Below the pieces are notes generated by a model that was given only the letters and a program-made list of their open reading frames with translations, was not told the DNA's origin and did not search any database. Position numbers and translations under genes: made by a program. Below, piece by piece: positions 1 through 5,467 of a DNA stretch of 7,255 nucleotides. The stretch comes from Tissierellia bacterium (lineage in GTDB: Bacteria; Bacillota; Clostridia; Tissierellales; Sedimentibacteraceae). The number at the start of each line of letters is the position of its first letter. Position 1 is the stretch's first letter. Where the stretch lies: positions 1 through 7,255 of the forward strand of contig JAQVRY010000069.1 in the NCBI GenBank assembly GCA_028700795.1. Direction: 5' to 3'.

Positions 1-96
1 TTTGGATATCTGTTTCTAAATAAGGATATTGACAGGCTTATGGATATCTTTGAAAAAGTTGTTGAGATAATAGTAGAAAAGGATGACAGTAATTGA
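1..96 (+). CDS. mrnC: Mini-ribonuclease III, C-terminal end (partial)
   Basis: An open frame enters from the left edge and encodes 31 residues before TGA at 94-96. They begin FGYLFLNKDIDRLMDIFEKV and end in an acidic tail (EKDDSN). The GYLFL..DIDRL pattern followed by an amphipathic helix resembles the C-terminus of mini-ribonuclease III, the dimeric RNase III-like enzyme without a dsRNA-binding domain that matures 23S rRNA. The catalytic part lies outside the window, so the call rests on this tail and on position: in many Firmicutes mrnC lies directly or nearly directly upstream of rlmB. The stop overlaps the rlmB start by four bases (TTGA), implying translational coupling. No thyX gene separates the two, as it does in some relatives. 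Confidence 0.68.
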   Translation, partial: FGYLFLNKDIDRLMDIFEKVVEIIVEKDDSN

Positions 97-824
97 GGAT
101 AATCGAAGGAAGAAATCCGGTAATTGAGGCGCTTCGAAGTGATGCCGAAATTGACACCATACTGATAAATAAGGATGTGGCTCAAGGCTCTTTAAATAAG
201 ATTTTTGAGCTTGCAAAGAAAAAGAATATATTGATAAAAAATGTGGATAGGGCACTTTTGGACAGATTAAGCGAGAACAAAAGGCATCAGGGAGTCATAG
301 CCGAAGCTATGGAATATCAATATAAGGATATTGACCATATATTTGATTATGCAAAGGAAAAAAATGAAAAGCCTTTTATTGTAATTCTTGATGAAATAAC
401 TGATGTCCACAATTTAGGGTCTATTATTCGTTCTGCCGAATGCTTAGGTGCCCACGGCCTTATAATTCCCAAAAGAAGGGCTGCTCAAATTAATGGTGTT
501 GCTGCGAAATCTTCTGCAGGTGCAATTGAATATCTTCCTGTTTGCAGGGTTACCAATATAAGTGACACATTGGAAACATTAAAGGAAAAGGGACTTTGGA
601 TATACGGAGCAGATATGGAAGGTGAAAAATATATCTATGAAGAGAAGTTTGATGTTCCAGTTGGGTTGGTAATAGGAAGCGAGGGTTCAGGTTTAGGAAG
701 ACTTGTTAAAGAAAAATGCGATATTTTGATTAAAATCCCTATGAAGGGAAATATAAATTCTTTAAATGCTTCCAATGCTGCTTCAATTATTATATATGAA
801 ATAATGAAGCAAAGGACATGTTAA
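93..824 (+). CDS. rlmB: 23S rRNA (guanosine-2'-O-)-methyltransferase RlmB, SpoU/TrmH family
   Basis: The 243-residue protein has the normal length for TrmH/SpoU group-3 enzymes, which use S-adenosylmethionine to 2'-O-methylate a guanosine in the peptidyl-transferase region of 23S rRNA (G2251 in E. coli). Residues 1-75 form the small L30e-like substrate-binding domain (IIEGRNPVIEAL, then RHQGVIA). From about residue 95 the SPOUT knot domain shows all three family motifs: NLGSIIRSAE (107-116, with Asn107 and Arg113), LVIGSEGSGLGRLV (192-205), and a PMKGNINSLNASNAA stretch near 216-230 that forms the knot and cofactor site. The start is TTG at 93, with AAGG at 79-82 as ribosome binding site; no in-frame ATG lies near the conserved N-terminus. 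Family assignment is secure. The exact target base is inferred from orthology. Confidence 0.95.
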   Translation: MRIIEGRNPVIEALRSDAEIDTILINKDVAQGSLNKIFELAKKKNILIKNVDRALLDRLSENKRHQGVIAEAMEYQYKDIDHIFDYAKEKNEKPFIVILDEITDVHNLGSIIRSAECLGAHGLIIPKRRAAQINGVAAKSSAGAIEYLPVCRVTNISDTLETLKEKGLWIYGADMEGEKYIYEEKFDVPVGLVIGSEGSGLGRLVKEKCDILIKIPMKGNINSLNASNAASIIIYEIMKQRTC

Positions 825-825
825 A

Positions 826-1344
826 ATGGCTAGAACAAAGAAGGAATATCTGTTTATAGATGGATACAATATTATAAATCAGTGGCAGTACTACAGAGAC
901 ATTTCAAGGAATATTGAAAACTCAAGAAATAAGCTTATTGAGCTTTTAGTTGAATATCAAGCATACAAAGGATTTGAGGTAGTTCTTGTATTTGATGCTC
1001 ACTTGGTTAAAGGCAGCAGAGAAAAGAAAGAGTATGTCTCAGGAGTGGAAGTTGTGTATACTAAGGAGCATGAAACAGCAGACTCTTATATTGAAAAACA
1101 GCTTGATAAAATAGGAAGGTATGAAAGAGTACGGGTTGCCACATCCGACAGAGCAATTCAGCAAATTGTTTTGTCAAGAGGAGGGACAAGGCTCACTGCT
1201 CATGAACTGATTTTAGAATTGGAGAACACTAAAAAGGATATTCGGATAAAAACAGAAAAACCAAGTCAAAAAGGAGCTAACATAGACCGGATATTGGATA
1301 CCGAAACATTGAATAAATTAGATAAGATTAGGAAAAAAATATAG
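826..1344 (+). CDS. yacP: YacP/Rae1-type NYN-domain ribonuclease
   Basis: A 172-residue protein of the YacP family (PIN-like NYN fold). In B. subtilis the orthologue Rae1 enters the ribosomal A site and cuts certain mRNAs during translation. The acidic residues expected of the metal site are present: Asp12 in FIDGYNIIN, Asp57 in VLVFDAH, Asp86 in ETADSYIE and Asp108 in VATSDRAIQ. The C-terminus is a lysine-rich helical tail. The ATG at 826 follows the rlmB stop by one base, and AAAGGA at 811-816 lies inside the rlmB end, so the genes are cotranscribed. The rlmB-yacP-sigH order is the usual one in Firmicutes. Nuclease activity is inferred from the family and the intact acidic residues. Confidence 0.92.
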   Translation: MARTKKEYLFIDGYNIINQWQYYRDISRNIENSRNKLIELLVEYQAYKGFEVVLVFDAHLVKGSREKKEYVSGVEVVYTKEHETADSYIEKQLDKIGRYERVRVATSDRAIQQIVLSRGGTRLTAHELILELENTKKDIRIKTEKPSQKGANIDRILDTETLNKLDKIRKKI

Positions 1345-1382
1345 CACTTTGACAAGATTGATGATTTCTCAATAAGTATCCT

Positions 1383-1414
1383 TTGATTTTATCAGTACGA
1401 TAATTGATTATAAT
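1383..1414 (+). promoter_or_regulatory. Weak candidate promoter for sigH
   Basis: The 98-base spacer before sigH contains a perfect TATAAT at 1409-1414. The best -35-like hexamer is TTGATT at 1383-1388, but the spacing is 20, longer than the ideal 17. A TTGACA at 1349-1354 has no matching -10 at the right distance. There is no terminator after yacP, so readthrough from the upstream operon is equally possible. Confidence 0.3.
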
Positions 1415-1442
1415 TTTCTATGATATGAATTGGAGGAACATT

Positions 1443-2093
1443 ATGATTAGTTCTCTTTCTTTATACAGCAATTTATGGTATGGGCAGGAATATGACTTAT
1501 ATACAGATGGAGATCTCATAAAAAAATTCAATGTAGGAAATAAACAAGCTGAAAAATGTATGTTGAAAAGATATTTTTATTTGATTAGAAGAATTGTTAA
1601 TTCCTTTTATATAACAGATGAAAAAAAAGATGATATTTTGCAGGAATCGATGATTGGGCTTTTTAAAGCAATGAAAACCTATGATGAAAGGCATGAAGTA
1701 AGCTTTAAAACATATGCTGAGATATGTATAAGAAGACAAATTATTTCAGCACTCCGAAAGACAAAAAAATATGAAACAGTTAATACATTTACAGTATTTA
1801 ATTGTTTTGAAAGTGACAGTGAATATGGTTTTGTGGAGCAAATGTGTGATGATTCTTATAATCCTGAAAACATATTGATTTACAAGGAAGAAAATAATTA
1901 CTATATTGAATTTGCATCACAACATTTTAGCAATTACGAAAACTCCGTATTAAAGGAATATTGTAACGGAAAGACATATAAAGAAATTGCTGAAGTATTA
2001 AATACAGATTTAAAGTCAGTTGATAATGCTCTGCAAAGAGTTAAGAAAAAAATAAATAATAGGGGGATGGCATATGTAAAAATGTCCCCATAA
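1443..2093 (+). CDS. sigH: RNA polymerase sigma factor SigH (Spo0H-type, sigma-70 family)
   Basis: A 216-residue sigma-70 family protein with only regions 2 and 4, matching SigH length (about 210-218). Region 2 spans roughly residues 22-110; DILQESMIGLFKAMKTYD and SFKTYAEICIRRQIISALRK closely follow the core-binding and -10-recognition helices of B. subtilis SigH. Region 4 ends in the helix-turn-helix YKEIAEVLN.DLKSVDNALQRVKKK (about 179-203) for -35 binding. SigH drives early stationary-phase and sporulation genes in spore formers. The start is ATG 1443, six bases after GGAGG (1432-1436); an upstream TTG at 1404 has no such site. The linker (about 110-160) and the N- and C-termini are divergent, and the gene is more AT-rich than its neighbours. 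It follows yacP, the normal sigH locus. Which genes it controls here is unknown. Confidence 0.88.
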   Translation: MISSLSLYSNLWYGQEYDLYTDGDLIKKFNVGNKQAEKCMLKRYFYLIRRIVNSFYITDEKKDDILQESMIGLFKAMKTYDERHEVSFKTYAEICIRRQIISALRKTKKYETVNTFTVFNCFESDSEYGFVEQMCDDSYNPENILIYKEENNYYIEFASQHFSNYENSVLKEYCNGKTYKEIAEVLNTDLKSVDNALQRVKKKINNRGMAYVKMSP

Positions 2094-2103
2094 ATTAAAC
2101 CAT

Positions 2104-2130
2104 AAGCACCATAATATAGGTGCTTTTTTT
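2104..2130 (+). terminator. Intrinsic terminator after sigH
   Basis: A perfect seven-base stem (AAGCACC 2104-2110, GGTGCTT 2119-2125) with an eight-base loop runs into T's through 2130. It starts ten bases after the sigH stop and closes the mrnC-rlmB-yacP-sigH transcription region. Confidence 0.9.
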
Positions 2131-2167
2131 ACAGATGATAAAGAAAAAGGTAGGAGTTTTTTAAAAC

Positions 2168-2265
2168 CTGAGATTCGTCGGACTAAAGCCCTCAGAATGA
2201 CGAGTTGGTGTCTCTTATTATTTTATATGTGAACAGTAATTTCCGGTGAAGGTGCGAAGAATCTC
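2168..2265 (+). repeat. Remnant of a dispersed intergenic repeat with inverted ends
   Basis: Read on the minus strand, 2169-2203 runs GTCATTCTGAG, then GGCTTTAGTCCGACGAATCTCA. From memory, this resembles a short dispersed intergenic sequence of the form GTCATTCTGAG...GAAGAATCTC found in many unrelated bacterial genomes. A second, inverted half copy, GCGAAGAATCTC, lies at 2254-2265, so the segment is bounded by GAGATTCgTCG and cGAAGAATCTC in opposite orientation. There is no coding potential. The biological role of such elements is unclear, and the assignment rests on recall of the motif plus the visible inverted ends. Confidence 0.45.
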
Positions 2266-2278
2266 TTAAATTTTCCTA

Positions 2279-2307
2279 TTGATTTATTTTCTGGTTGTTG
2301 ATATAAT
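2279..2307 (+). promoter_or_regulatory. Promoter of the tRNA-Thr-tuf unit
   Basis: TTGATT (2279-2284) and a perfect TATAAT (2302-2307) are separated by exactly 17 bases, a good housekeeping-sigma promoter. Transcription would start near 2314, leaving a 5' leader of about 26 bases to be trimmed before the tRNA at 2340. It is the only strong candidate between the sigH terminator and tuf, so it probably drives both tRNA and tuf. Confidence 0.75.
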
Positions 2308-2339
2308 AAAACTTGCTAACAACAAGGGTTTGACAGCAT

Positions 2340-2415
2340 GCTTGCGTAGCTCAGGCGGTAGAGCACTTCATTGGTAATGAAGAGGTCGGCAGTTCGAGTC
2401 TGCTCGTAAGCTCCA
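2340..2415 (+). tRNA. tRNA-Thr (anticodon GGU)
   Basis: A complete cloverleaf can be folded. The acceptor stem is 2340-2346 with 2405-2411 (one G-U pair). The D stem is GCTC/GAGC (2349-2352, 2361-2364). The anticodon stem is CTTCA/TGAAG (2366-2370, 2378-2382), with loop TTGGTAA giving anticodon GGT at 2373-2375, which reads ACC and ACU. The variable loop has five bases, and the T stem is 2388-2392 with 2400-2404 around TTCGAGT. The discriminator base is T2412 and CCA is encoded at 2413-2415. tuf starts 35 bases downstream with no terminator between, so tRNA and tuf are probably processed from one transcript. Confidence 0.97.
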
Positions 2416-2450
2416 AAAAAAAATAAAATTTAAATCCGGGAGGGATTGAA

Positions 2451-3644
2451 ATGGCAAAGCAAAAATTTGAAAGAACGAAACCGCATGTTAATATCGGTAC
2501 TATCGGTCACGTTGACCACGGCAAAACAACATTAACAGCGGCAATTACGTTGGTATTGAACAAAAAATACGGTACCGGAGAATTTATAGCATTTGATCAT
2601 ATAGACAAAGCTCCGGAGGAAAGAGAAAGAGGAATTACCATATCAACTTCTCACGTTGAATATGAAACTCCAAACAGACACTACGCACATGTTGACTGCC
2701 CGGGACATGCCGACTACGTTAAGAACATGATTACGGGAGCAGCTCAGATGGACGGAGCAATTTTGGTTGTATCAGCAGCTGACGGTCCTATGCCTCAGAC
2801 AAGAGAGCATATCCTTCTTGCAAGACAGGTTGGAGTTCCTCAGTTGGTTATATTTTTAAACAAAGCAGATATGGTAGATGACCCTGAATTAATTGAACTT
2901 GTTGAGATGGAAGTAAGAGAATTGCTTTCCGAATATGAATTTGACGGTGACAATATTCCAATAATAGTTGGTTCAGCATTAGAAGCATTAGAAAATCCCG
3001 ACGGCGAATGGGCTGAGAAGATTCTGGAATTAATGGAAGCTGTAGATGAAACAATTCCAACACCTGAAAGAGACGTAGACAAGCCTTTCTTGATGCCTGT
3101 AGAAGACGTGTTCTCAATTACAGGAAGAGGAACAGTTGCAACAGGAAGAGTTGAAAGAGGAGTGTTGAAGGTTCAGGATAAGATTCAAATAGTTGGACTT
3201 TCTGATGAACCGAGAGATGTTGTATGTACGGGAGTTGAAATGTTCAGGAAATTACTTGATCAGGCACAAGCAGGAGACAACATCGGAGCACTGCTTAGAG
3301 GAGTTCAGAGAGATGAAATCCAAAGAGGTCAGGTTCTTGCAAAACCGGGCTCAATTACACCACATACAAAATTTAACGCAGAAGTATATGTATTGACTAA
3401 AGAAGAAGGTGGAAGACACACTCCATTCTTTAACGGATATAGACCACAGTTCTATTTTAGAACAACAGATATCACAGGACAAATTGACCTTGAAGAAGGC
3501 GTTGAAATGTGTATGCCTGGAGACAATTCAAGATTTATAGTTGAGTTAATCCATCCTATCGCTATCGAAGAAGGCTTGAGATTTGCTATCAGAGAAGGCG
3601 GAAGAACAGTTGGCTCAGGAGTTGTAACCGGAATAATAGAATAA
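2451..3644 (+). CDS. tuf: Translation elongation factor Tu (EF-Tu)
   Basis: The full-length 397-residue GTPase delivers aminoacyl-tRNA to the ribosomal A site as a GTP-bound ternary complex in the cytoplasm. All five G motifs are intact: GHVDHGKT (19-26), RGITI (60-64), DCPGH (82-86, His86 being the catalytic histidine), NKAD (137-140) and SALEA (175-179). Domain 2 follows with GRGTVATGRVERG. Domain 3 contains the tRNA-contact region GGRHTPFFNGYRPQFYFRTTDITG and ends GSGVVTGIIE. GGGAGGG (2438-2444) lies six bases before ATG. Codon use is more biased than in sigH, with AGA for nearly all arginines and GGA favoured for glycine, as expected of a very highly expressed gene. It follows tRNA-Thr, an old bacterial arrangement. 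No clean U-tract terminator directly follows; the hairpin array begins six bases after the stop. Confidence 0.99.
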   Translation: MAKQKFERTKPHVNIGTIGHVDHGKTTLTAAITLVLNKKYGTGEFIAFDHIDKAPEERERGITISTSHVEYETPNRHYAHVDCPGHADYVKNMITGAAQMDGAILVVSAADGPMPQTREHILLARQVGVPQLVIFLNKADMVDDPELIELVEMEVRELLSEYEFDGDNIPIIVGSALEALENPDGEWAEKILELMEAVDETIPTPERDVDKPFLMPVEDVFSITGRGTVATGRVERGVLKVQDKIQIVGLSDEPRDVVCTGVEMFRKLLDQAQAGDNIGALLRGVQRDEIQRGQVLAKPGSITPHTKFNAEVYVLTKEEGGRHTPFFNGYRPQFYFRTTDITGQIDLEEGVEMCMPGDNSRFIVELIHPIAIEEGLRFAIREGGRTVGSGVVTGIIE

Positions 3645-3649
3645 GAAGC

Positions 3650-3880
3650 CCTAACCCCATTTTTCAGAGTCTTTTTTCTGAAAAATGGCGGTAGGTCTTT
3701 CGCAACGATTATGATTTACCCAATTTCTTCGACCAATAGGGAGAAAGAAATTGATGGTAATTCAAACGCAATGAGTTCCGAATTTATGCGACGTTAGAAG
3801 CATATAAATTCGTGAACGAACCTGCGCTTCCCAATGTATGCGACCAGAGGGAGCAAATACATTGGTGAATGAGACTGCGC
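3650..3880 (+). repeat. Tandem array of four related hairpin repeats (A-D)
   Basis: This fills the first half of the 428-base gene-free spacer between tuf and rpmG. Four hairpins follow at intervals of 52-62 bases. A (3650-3695) has a perfect 12-base stem (3657-3668 with 3677-3688) plus outer CCTA/TAGG and CC/GG pairs. B (3716-3760) pairs 3721-3730 with 3743-3753 around loop GACCAATAGGGA, with outer TTACC/GGTAA. C (3767-3826) has inner stem 3779-3786/3805-3812, a two-base bulge, TGC/GCA, and loop GACGTTAGAA with the final A bordering the stem. D (3824-3880) has CCAATGTA/TACATTGG, an AA bulge, TGC/GCA and loop GACCAGAGGGA, closed by GCGC/GCGC. A and B end in CGCA, while C and D end in CTGCGC. 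Stem sequences differ yet remain paired. No coding role is apparent, and I do not recognise a named family. Confidence 0.85.
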
Positions 3881-3952
3881 ACAAGAACAAAAAGAACCGT
3901 CCCAAAAAACAAAATATATTTAAAAAAATATGATATTTCGTCAAAATACTCA

Positions 3953-3981
3953 TTGACAAATAAAAATTATTGTTGTAGAAT
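3953..3981 (+). promoter_or_regulatory. Strong promoter upstream of rpmG-secE-nusG
   Basis: A consensus TTGACA (3953-3958) and TAGAAT (3976-3981) are 17 bases apart. The 50 bases upstream are very A/T-rich with A-tracts (3903-3940), like an UP element. Transcription would start near 3988. This is the best promoter match in the window and probably feeds rpmG, secE and nusG. Confidence 0.8.
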
Positions 3982-3997
3982 TAATTGCTATGTAAGA

Positions 3998-4027
3998 AAA
4001 GCTTTTGCTTGAGCAGGAGCTTTTTTT
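3998..4027 (+). terminator. Promoter-proximal intrinsic terminator or attenuator
   Basis: AAAGCTTTTGC (3998-4008) pairs with GCAGGAGCTTT (4013-4023), 11 pairs including two G-U, across a TTGA loop, and the T-run continues to 4027. It has the form of an intrinsic terminator. It lies only about ten bases after the predicted start from the 3953-3981 promoter. It could therefore attenuate rpmG transcription, stop readthrough from tuf, or both. No competing antiterminator is obvious in so short a leader. Confidence 0.65.
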
Positions 4028-4072
4028 AGATAAGGAGTTTTTATGTGTATAAGATTCTTGGAGGTGTAAAAA

Positions 4073-4222
4073 ATGAGAGTGGCAGTTAAGTTAGCCTGCA
4101 CTGAGTGCAAACAAAGAAATTACGATACAGAAAAGAATAAAAAAGAAAATCCTGAGAGAATTGAAATGAACAAGTATTGCAAGTTCTGTAAAAAACATAC
4201 TCTTCACAAGGAAACAAAATAA
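4073..4222 (+). CDS. rpmG: 50S ribosomal protein L33, zinc-binding form
   Basis: The 49-codon gene encodes MRVAVKLACTECKQRNYDTE and a basic remainder ending HKETK, the usual L33 length. Two CxxC pairs (Cys9/Cys12 and Cys36/Cys39) mark the zinc-ribbon (C+) paralogue rather than the zinc-free form that many Firmicutes use under zinc limitation. L33 sits in the 50S subunit near the E site. GGAGGTG at 4060-4066 precedes ATG 4073 by a suitable distance. It stands directly ahead of secE (12-base gap), the common rpmG-secE-nusG order of Firmicutes, and is presumably transcribed from the 3953-3981 promoter. There is no Zur-like operator I could support. Confidence 0.96.
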   Translation: MRVAVKLACTECKQRNYDTEKNKKENPERIEMNKYCKFCKKHTLHKETK

Positions 4223-4234
4223 CGAGGTGTGATA

Positions 4235-4444
4235 ATGGCAAATAAAGATGAAAAACAAAAACTTACAACTAAGACAACAAGCTATTTTAAGGGTGTAAGG
4301 TCTGAGTTAAAAAAAGTAAATTGGCCTACTAGAAAAGAATTAACAAATTATACAATTGTAGTTTTAAGTACAACATTAGCATTGACCATAATAATTTGGG
4401 GATTGGATTTAGTATTCAAAGGCTTGCTTTCAGCTATTGTTTAA
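4235..4444 (+). CDS. secE: Preprotein translocase subunit SecE
   Basis: The 69-residue short form of SecE, typical of Gram-positive bacteria with a single membrane span, clamps SecY in the SecYEG channel of the cytoplasmic membrane. The conserved cytoplasmic amphipathic segment YFKGVRSELKKVNWPTRKEL (about 17-36) is followed by one hydrophobic helix (about 41-62, VVLSTTLALTIIIWGLDLVF). ATG 4235 is preferred over the in-frame GTG at 4229, because GAGGTG (4224-4229) is then a well-spaced ribosome binding site instead of overlapping the start. nusG follows 13 bases after the stop. Unlike some bacteria with this gene order, no tRNA-Trp gene lies just upstream. Confidence 0.95.
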   Translation: MANKDEKQKLTTKTTSYFKGVRSELKKVNWPTRKELTNYTIVVLSTTLALTIIIWGLDLVFKGLLSAIV

Positions 4445-4457
4445 AAAGGAGTAAGGT

Positions 4458-4985
4458 ATGAAACAAGAGTCACAGGGATCAAGATGGTATGTGGTTCATA
4501 CATATTCGGGACATGAAAACAAGGTTAAGGTGAATATCGAAAAGCTTGTTGAAAACAGAGAGATGCAAGATACGATATTTGAAGTCAGAGTGCCGGTAGA
4601 AGAAGTAGCTGAAGTTAAAAACGGCAAGAAAAAGATTAAAGAAAGAAAAATGTTCCCAAGTTATGTTATTATTAAAATGATAATGACCGATGAATCTTGG
4701 TATCTTGTTAGAAACACAAGGGGAGTAACAGGCTTCGTAGGTCCCGGATCAAAACCTGTTCCGCTGACTGATGAAGAAGTAAAAGCGTTGGGTGTAATCG
4801 ATAGACTTCCGGCAATAGAACTTGATATAGGAGATACAATCAAAGTAAAAGAAGGGCCATTTGAAGATTTCATTGGCACAGTGGAAAGCATCAGTCAGGA
4901 AAAAAGAAAAGTCAAAGCTTTTGTATCAATGTTCGGAAGAGAAACTCTTATCGAGCTTGATTATGATCAGATTGAGAAAGTATAA
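4458..4985 (+). CDS. nusG: Transcription termination/antitermination factor NusG
   Basis: The 175-residue NusG has the standard two domains. The NGN domain (about 8-110) contains RWYVVHTYSGHE, the KERKMFPSYVIIKM strand region and RNTRGVTGFVG (86-95), and binds the RNA polymerase clamp. The KOW domain (about 121-175) reads IGDTIKVKEGPFEDF.GTV and ends in the signature FGRETLIELDYDQIEKV; it contacts Rho or ribosomal protein S10. AAGGAG at 4446-4451 precedes ATG by six bases. It is cotranscribed with secE. The last 30 bases of the gene also contain a candidate promoter for rplK. Length and motifs are entirely normal, with no insertion in the NGN domain. Confidence 0.98.
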   Translation: MKQESQGSRWYVVHTYSGHENKVKVNIEKLVENREMQDTIFEVRVPVEEVAEVKNGKKKIKERKMFPSYVIIKMIMTDESWYLVRNTRGVTGFVGPGSKPVPLTDEEVKALGVIDRLPAIELDIGDTIKVKEGPFEDFIGTVESISQEKRKVKAFVSMFGRETLIELDYDQIEKV

Positions 4986-4986
4986 T
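4957..4986 (+). promoter_or_regulatory. Candidate internal promoter for rplK-rplA
   Basis: TTGATT (4957-4962) and TATAAT (4981-4986) are 18 bases apart, at the very end of nusG. A start near 4993 would give a leader of about 38 bases containing a small hairpin and the rplK ribosome binding site. In B. subtilis rplK has its own promoter after nusG, which supports the call, but the -35 falls in coding sequence and could be coincidental. Confidence 0.5.
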
Positions 4987-5001
4987 TACTTTTCAATATA
5001 A

Positions 5002-5016
5002 CATCGTTATACGATG
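5002..5016 (+). promoter_or_regulatory. Small hairpin abutting the rplK ribosome binding site
   Basis: CATCGT (5002-5007) and ACGATG (5011-5016) form a perfect six-pair stem with a three-base loop TAT, ending immediately before AAGGAGGTG (5017-5025). Its position could affect ribosome access or mRNA stability. It does not resemble an L1 or L11 rRNA site, so any regulatory role is speculative. Confidence 0.35.
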
Positions 5017-5030
5017 AAGGAGGTGCAAAT

Positions 5031-5456
5031 ATGGCTAAAAAAGTAACAGCTGTAGTTAAACTGCAAATACCGGCAGGCAAAGCTACTCCGGCTCCACCGG
5101 TTGGTACGGCATTAGGACCTCATGGTGTGAATATAATGGGATTTTGTAAAGAATTTAATGCAAAAACAGCCGATCAGGCAGGTATGATTATACCGGTTGT
5201 ATTGACTGTATATCAGGATAGATCATTTACATTTATCACAAAAACCCCACCGGTTGCAGTTCTAATCAAAAAAGCAGTTGGTATTGAAAGCGGTTCAGGA
5301 GAACCAAACACAAAGAAAGTTGCAACACTTTCAAAGGCAAAATGCGAAGAAATCGCAAAATTAAAAATGCCTGATTTAAATGCTAATACTATCGAAGCAG
5401 CTATGAACCTGGTGGCAGGTACTGCAAGAAGTATGGGAGTAACAGTAGAAAAATAG
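5031..5456 (+). CDS. rplK: 50S ribosomal protein L11
   Basis: The 141-residue L11 has the family length. The N-terminal domain carries the proline-rich PAGKATPAPPVGTALGPHGVNIMGFCKEFNAKT segment (about 15-47), the switch that contacts translational GTPases and binds thiostrepton-type drugs. The C-terminal domain binds the GTPase-associated region of 23S rRNA and shows KTPPVAVLIKKAVGIESGS and the closing AAMNLVAGTARSMGVTVEK. A strong AAGGAGGTG (5017-5025) precedes ATG 5031. rplA follows after 55 bases that hold an L1-binding RNA element. Transcription may come from nusG readthrough and from the candidate promoter at the nusG end. Confidence 0.98.
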   Translation: MAKKVTAVVKLQIPAGKATPAPPVGTALGPHGVNIMGFCKEFNAKTADQAGMIIPVVLTVYQDRSFTFITKTPPVAVLIKKAVGIESGSGEPNTKKVATLSKAKCEEIAKLKMPDLNANTIEAAMNLVAGTARSMGVTVEK

Positions 5457-5467
5457 GAACATGGCAA

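Noticed and set aside
1404..1442. Upstream TTG extending SigH by 13 residues
   Set aside because: It overlaps the only TATAAT candidate and lacks a ribosome binding site; ATG 1443 has GGAGG six bases upstream.
2330..2335. TTGACA just before tRNA-Thr as a -35 box
   Set aside because: A 17-base spacing would put the -10 inside the tRNA D arm, where the sequence is AGGCGG. The 2279-2307 promoter is far better.
2848..3117. Long antisense and alternate-frame open frames inside tuf, nusG, rplK and sigH
   Set aside because: They shadow strongly conserved genes, have no independent initiation signals and have low-complexity or implausible translations.
3650..3880. CRISPR-like periodic repeats
   Set aside because: Period is about 52-62 bases, but the conserved parts are loops and tails of hairpins and the variable parts are self-complementary stems, not spacers. 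There are no identical direct repeats and no cas genes.
3762..3959. Open frame on the minus strand across the hairpin array
   Set aside because: It runs through palindromic repeats and the rpmG promoter, has no ribosome binding site or recognisable protein features, and is explained by low stop density in the repeats.
4223..4234. tRNA-Trp gene between rpmG/tuf and secE, as in some bacteria
   Set aside because: The rpmG-secE gap is only 12 bases, and no cloverleaf is present in the tuf-rpmG spacer.
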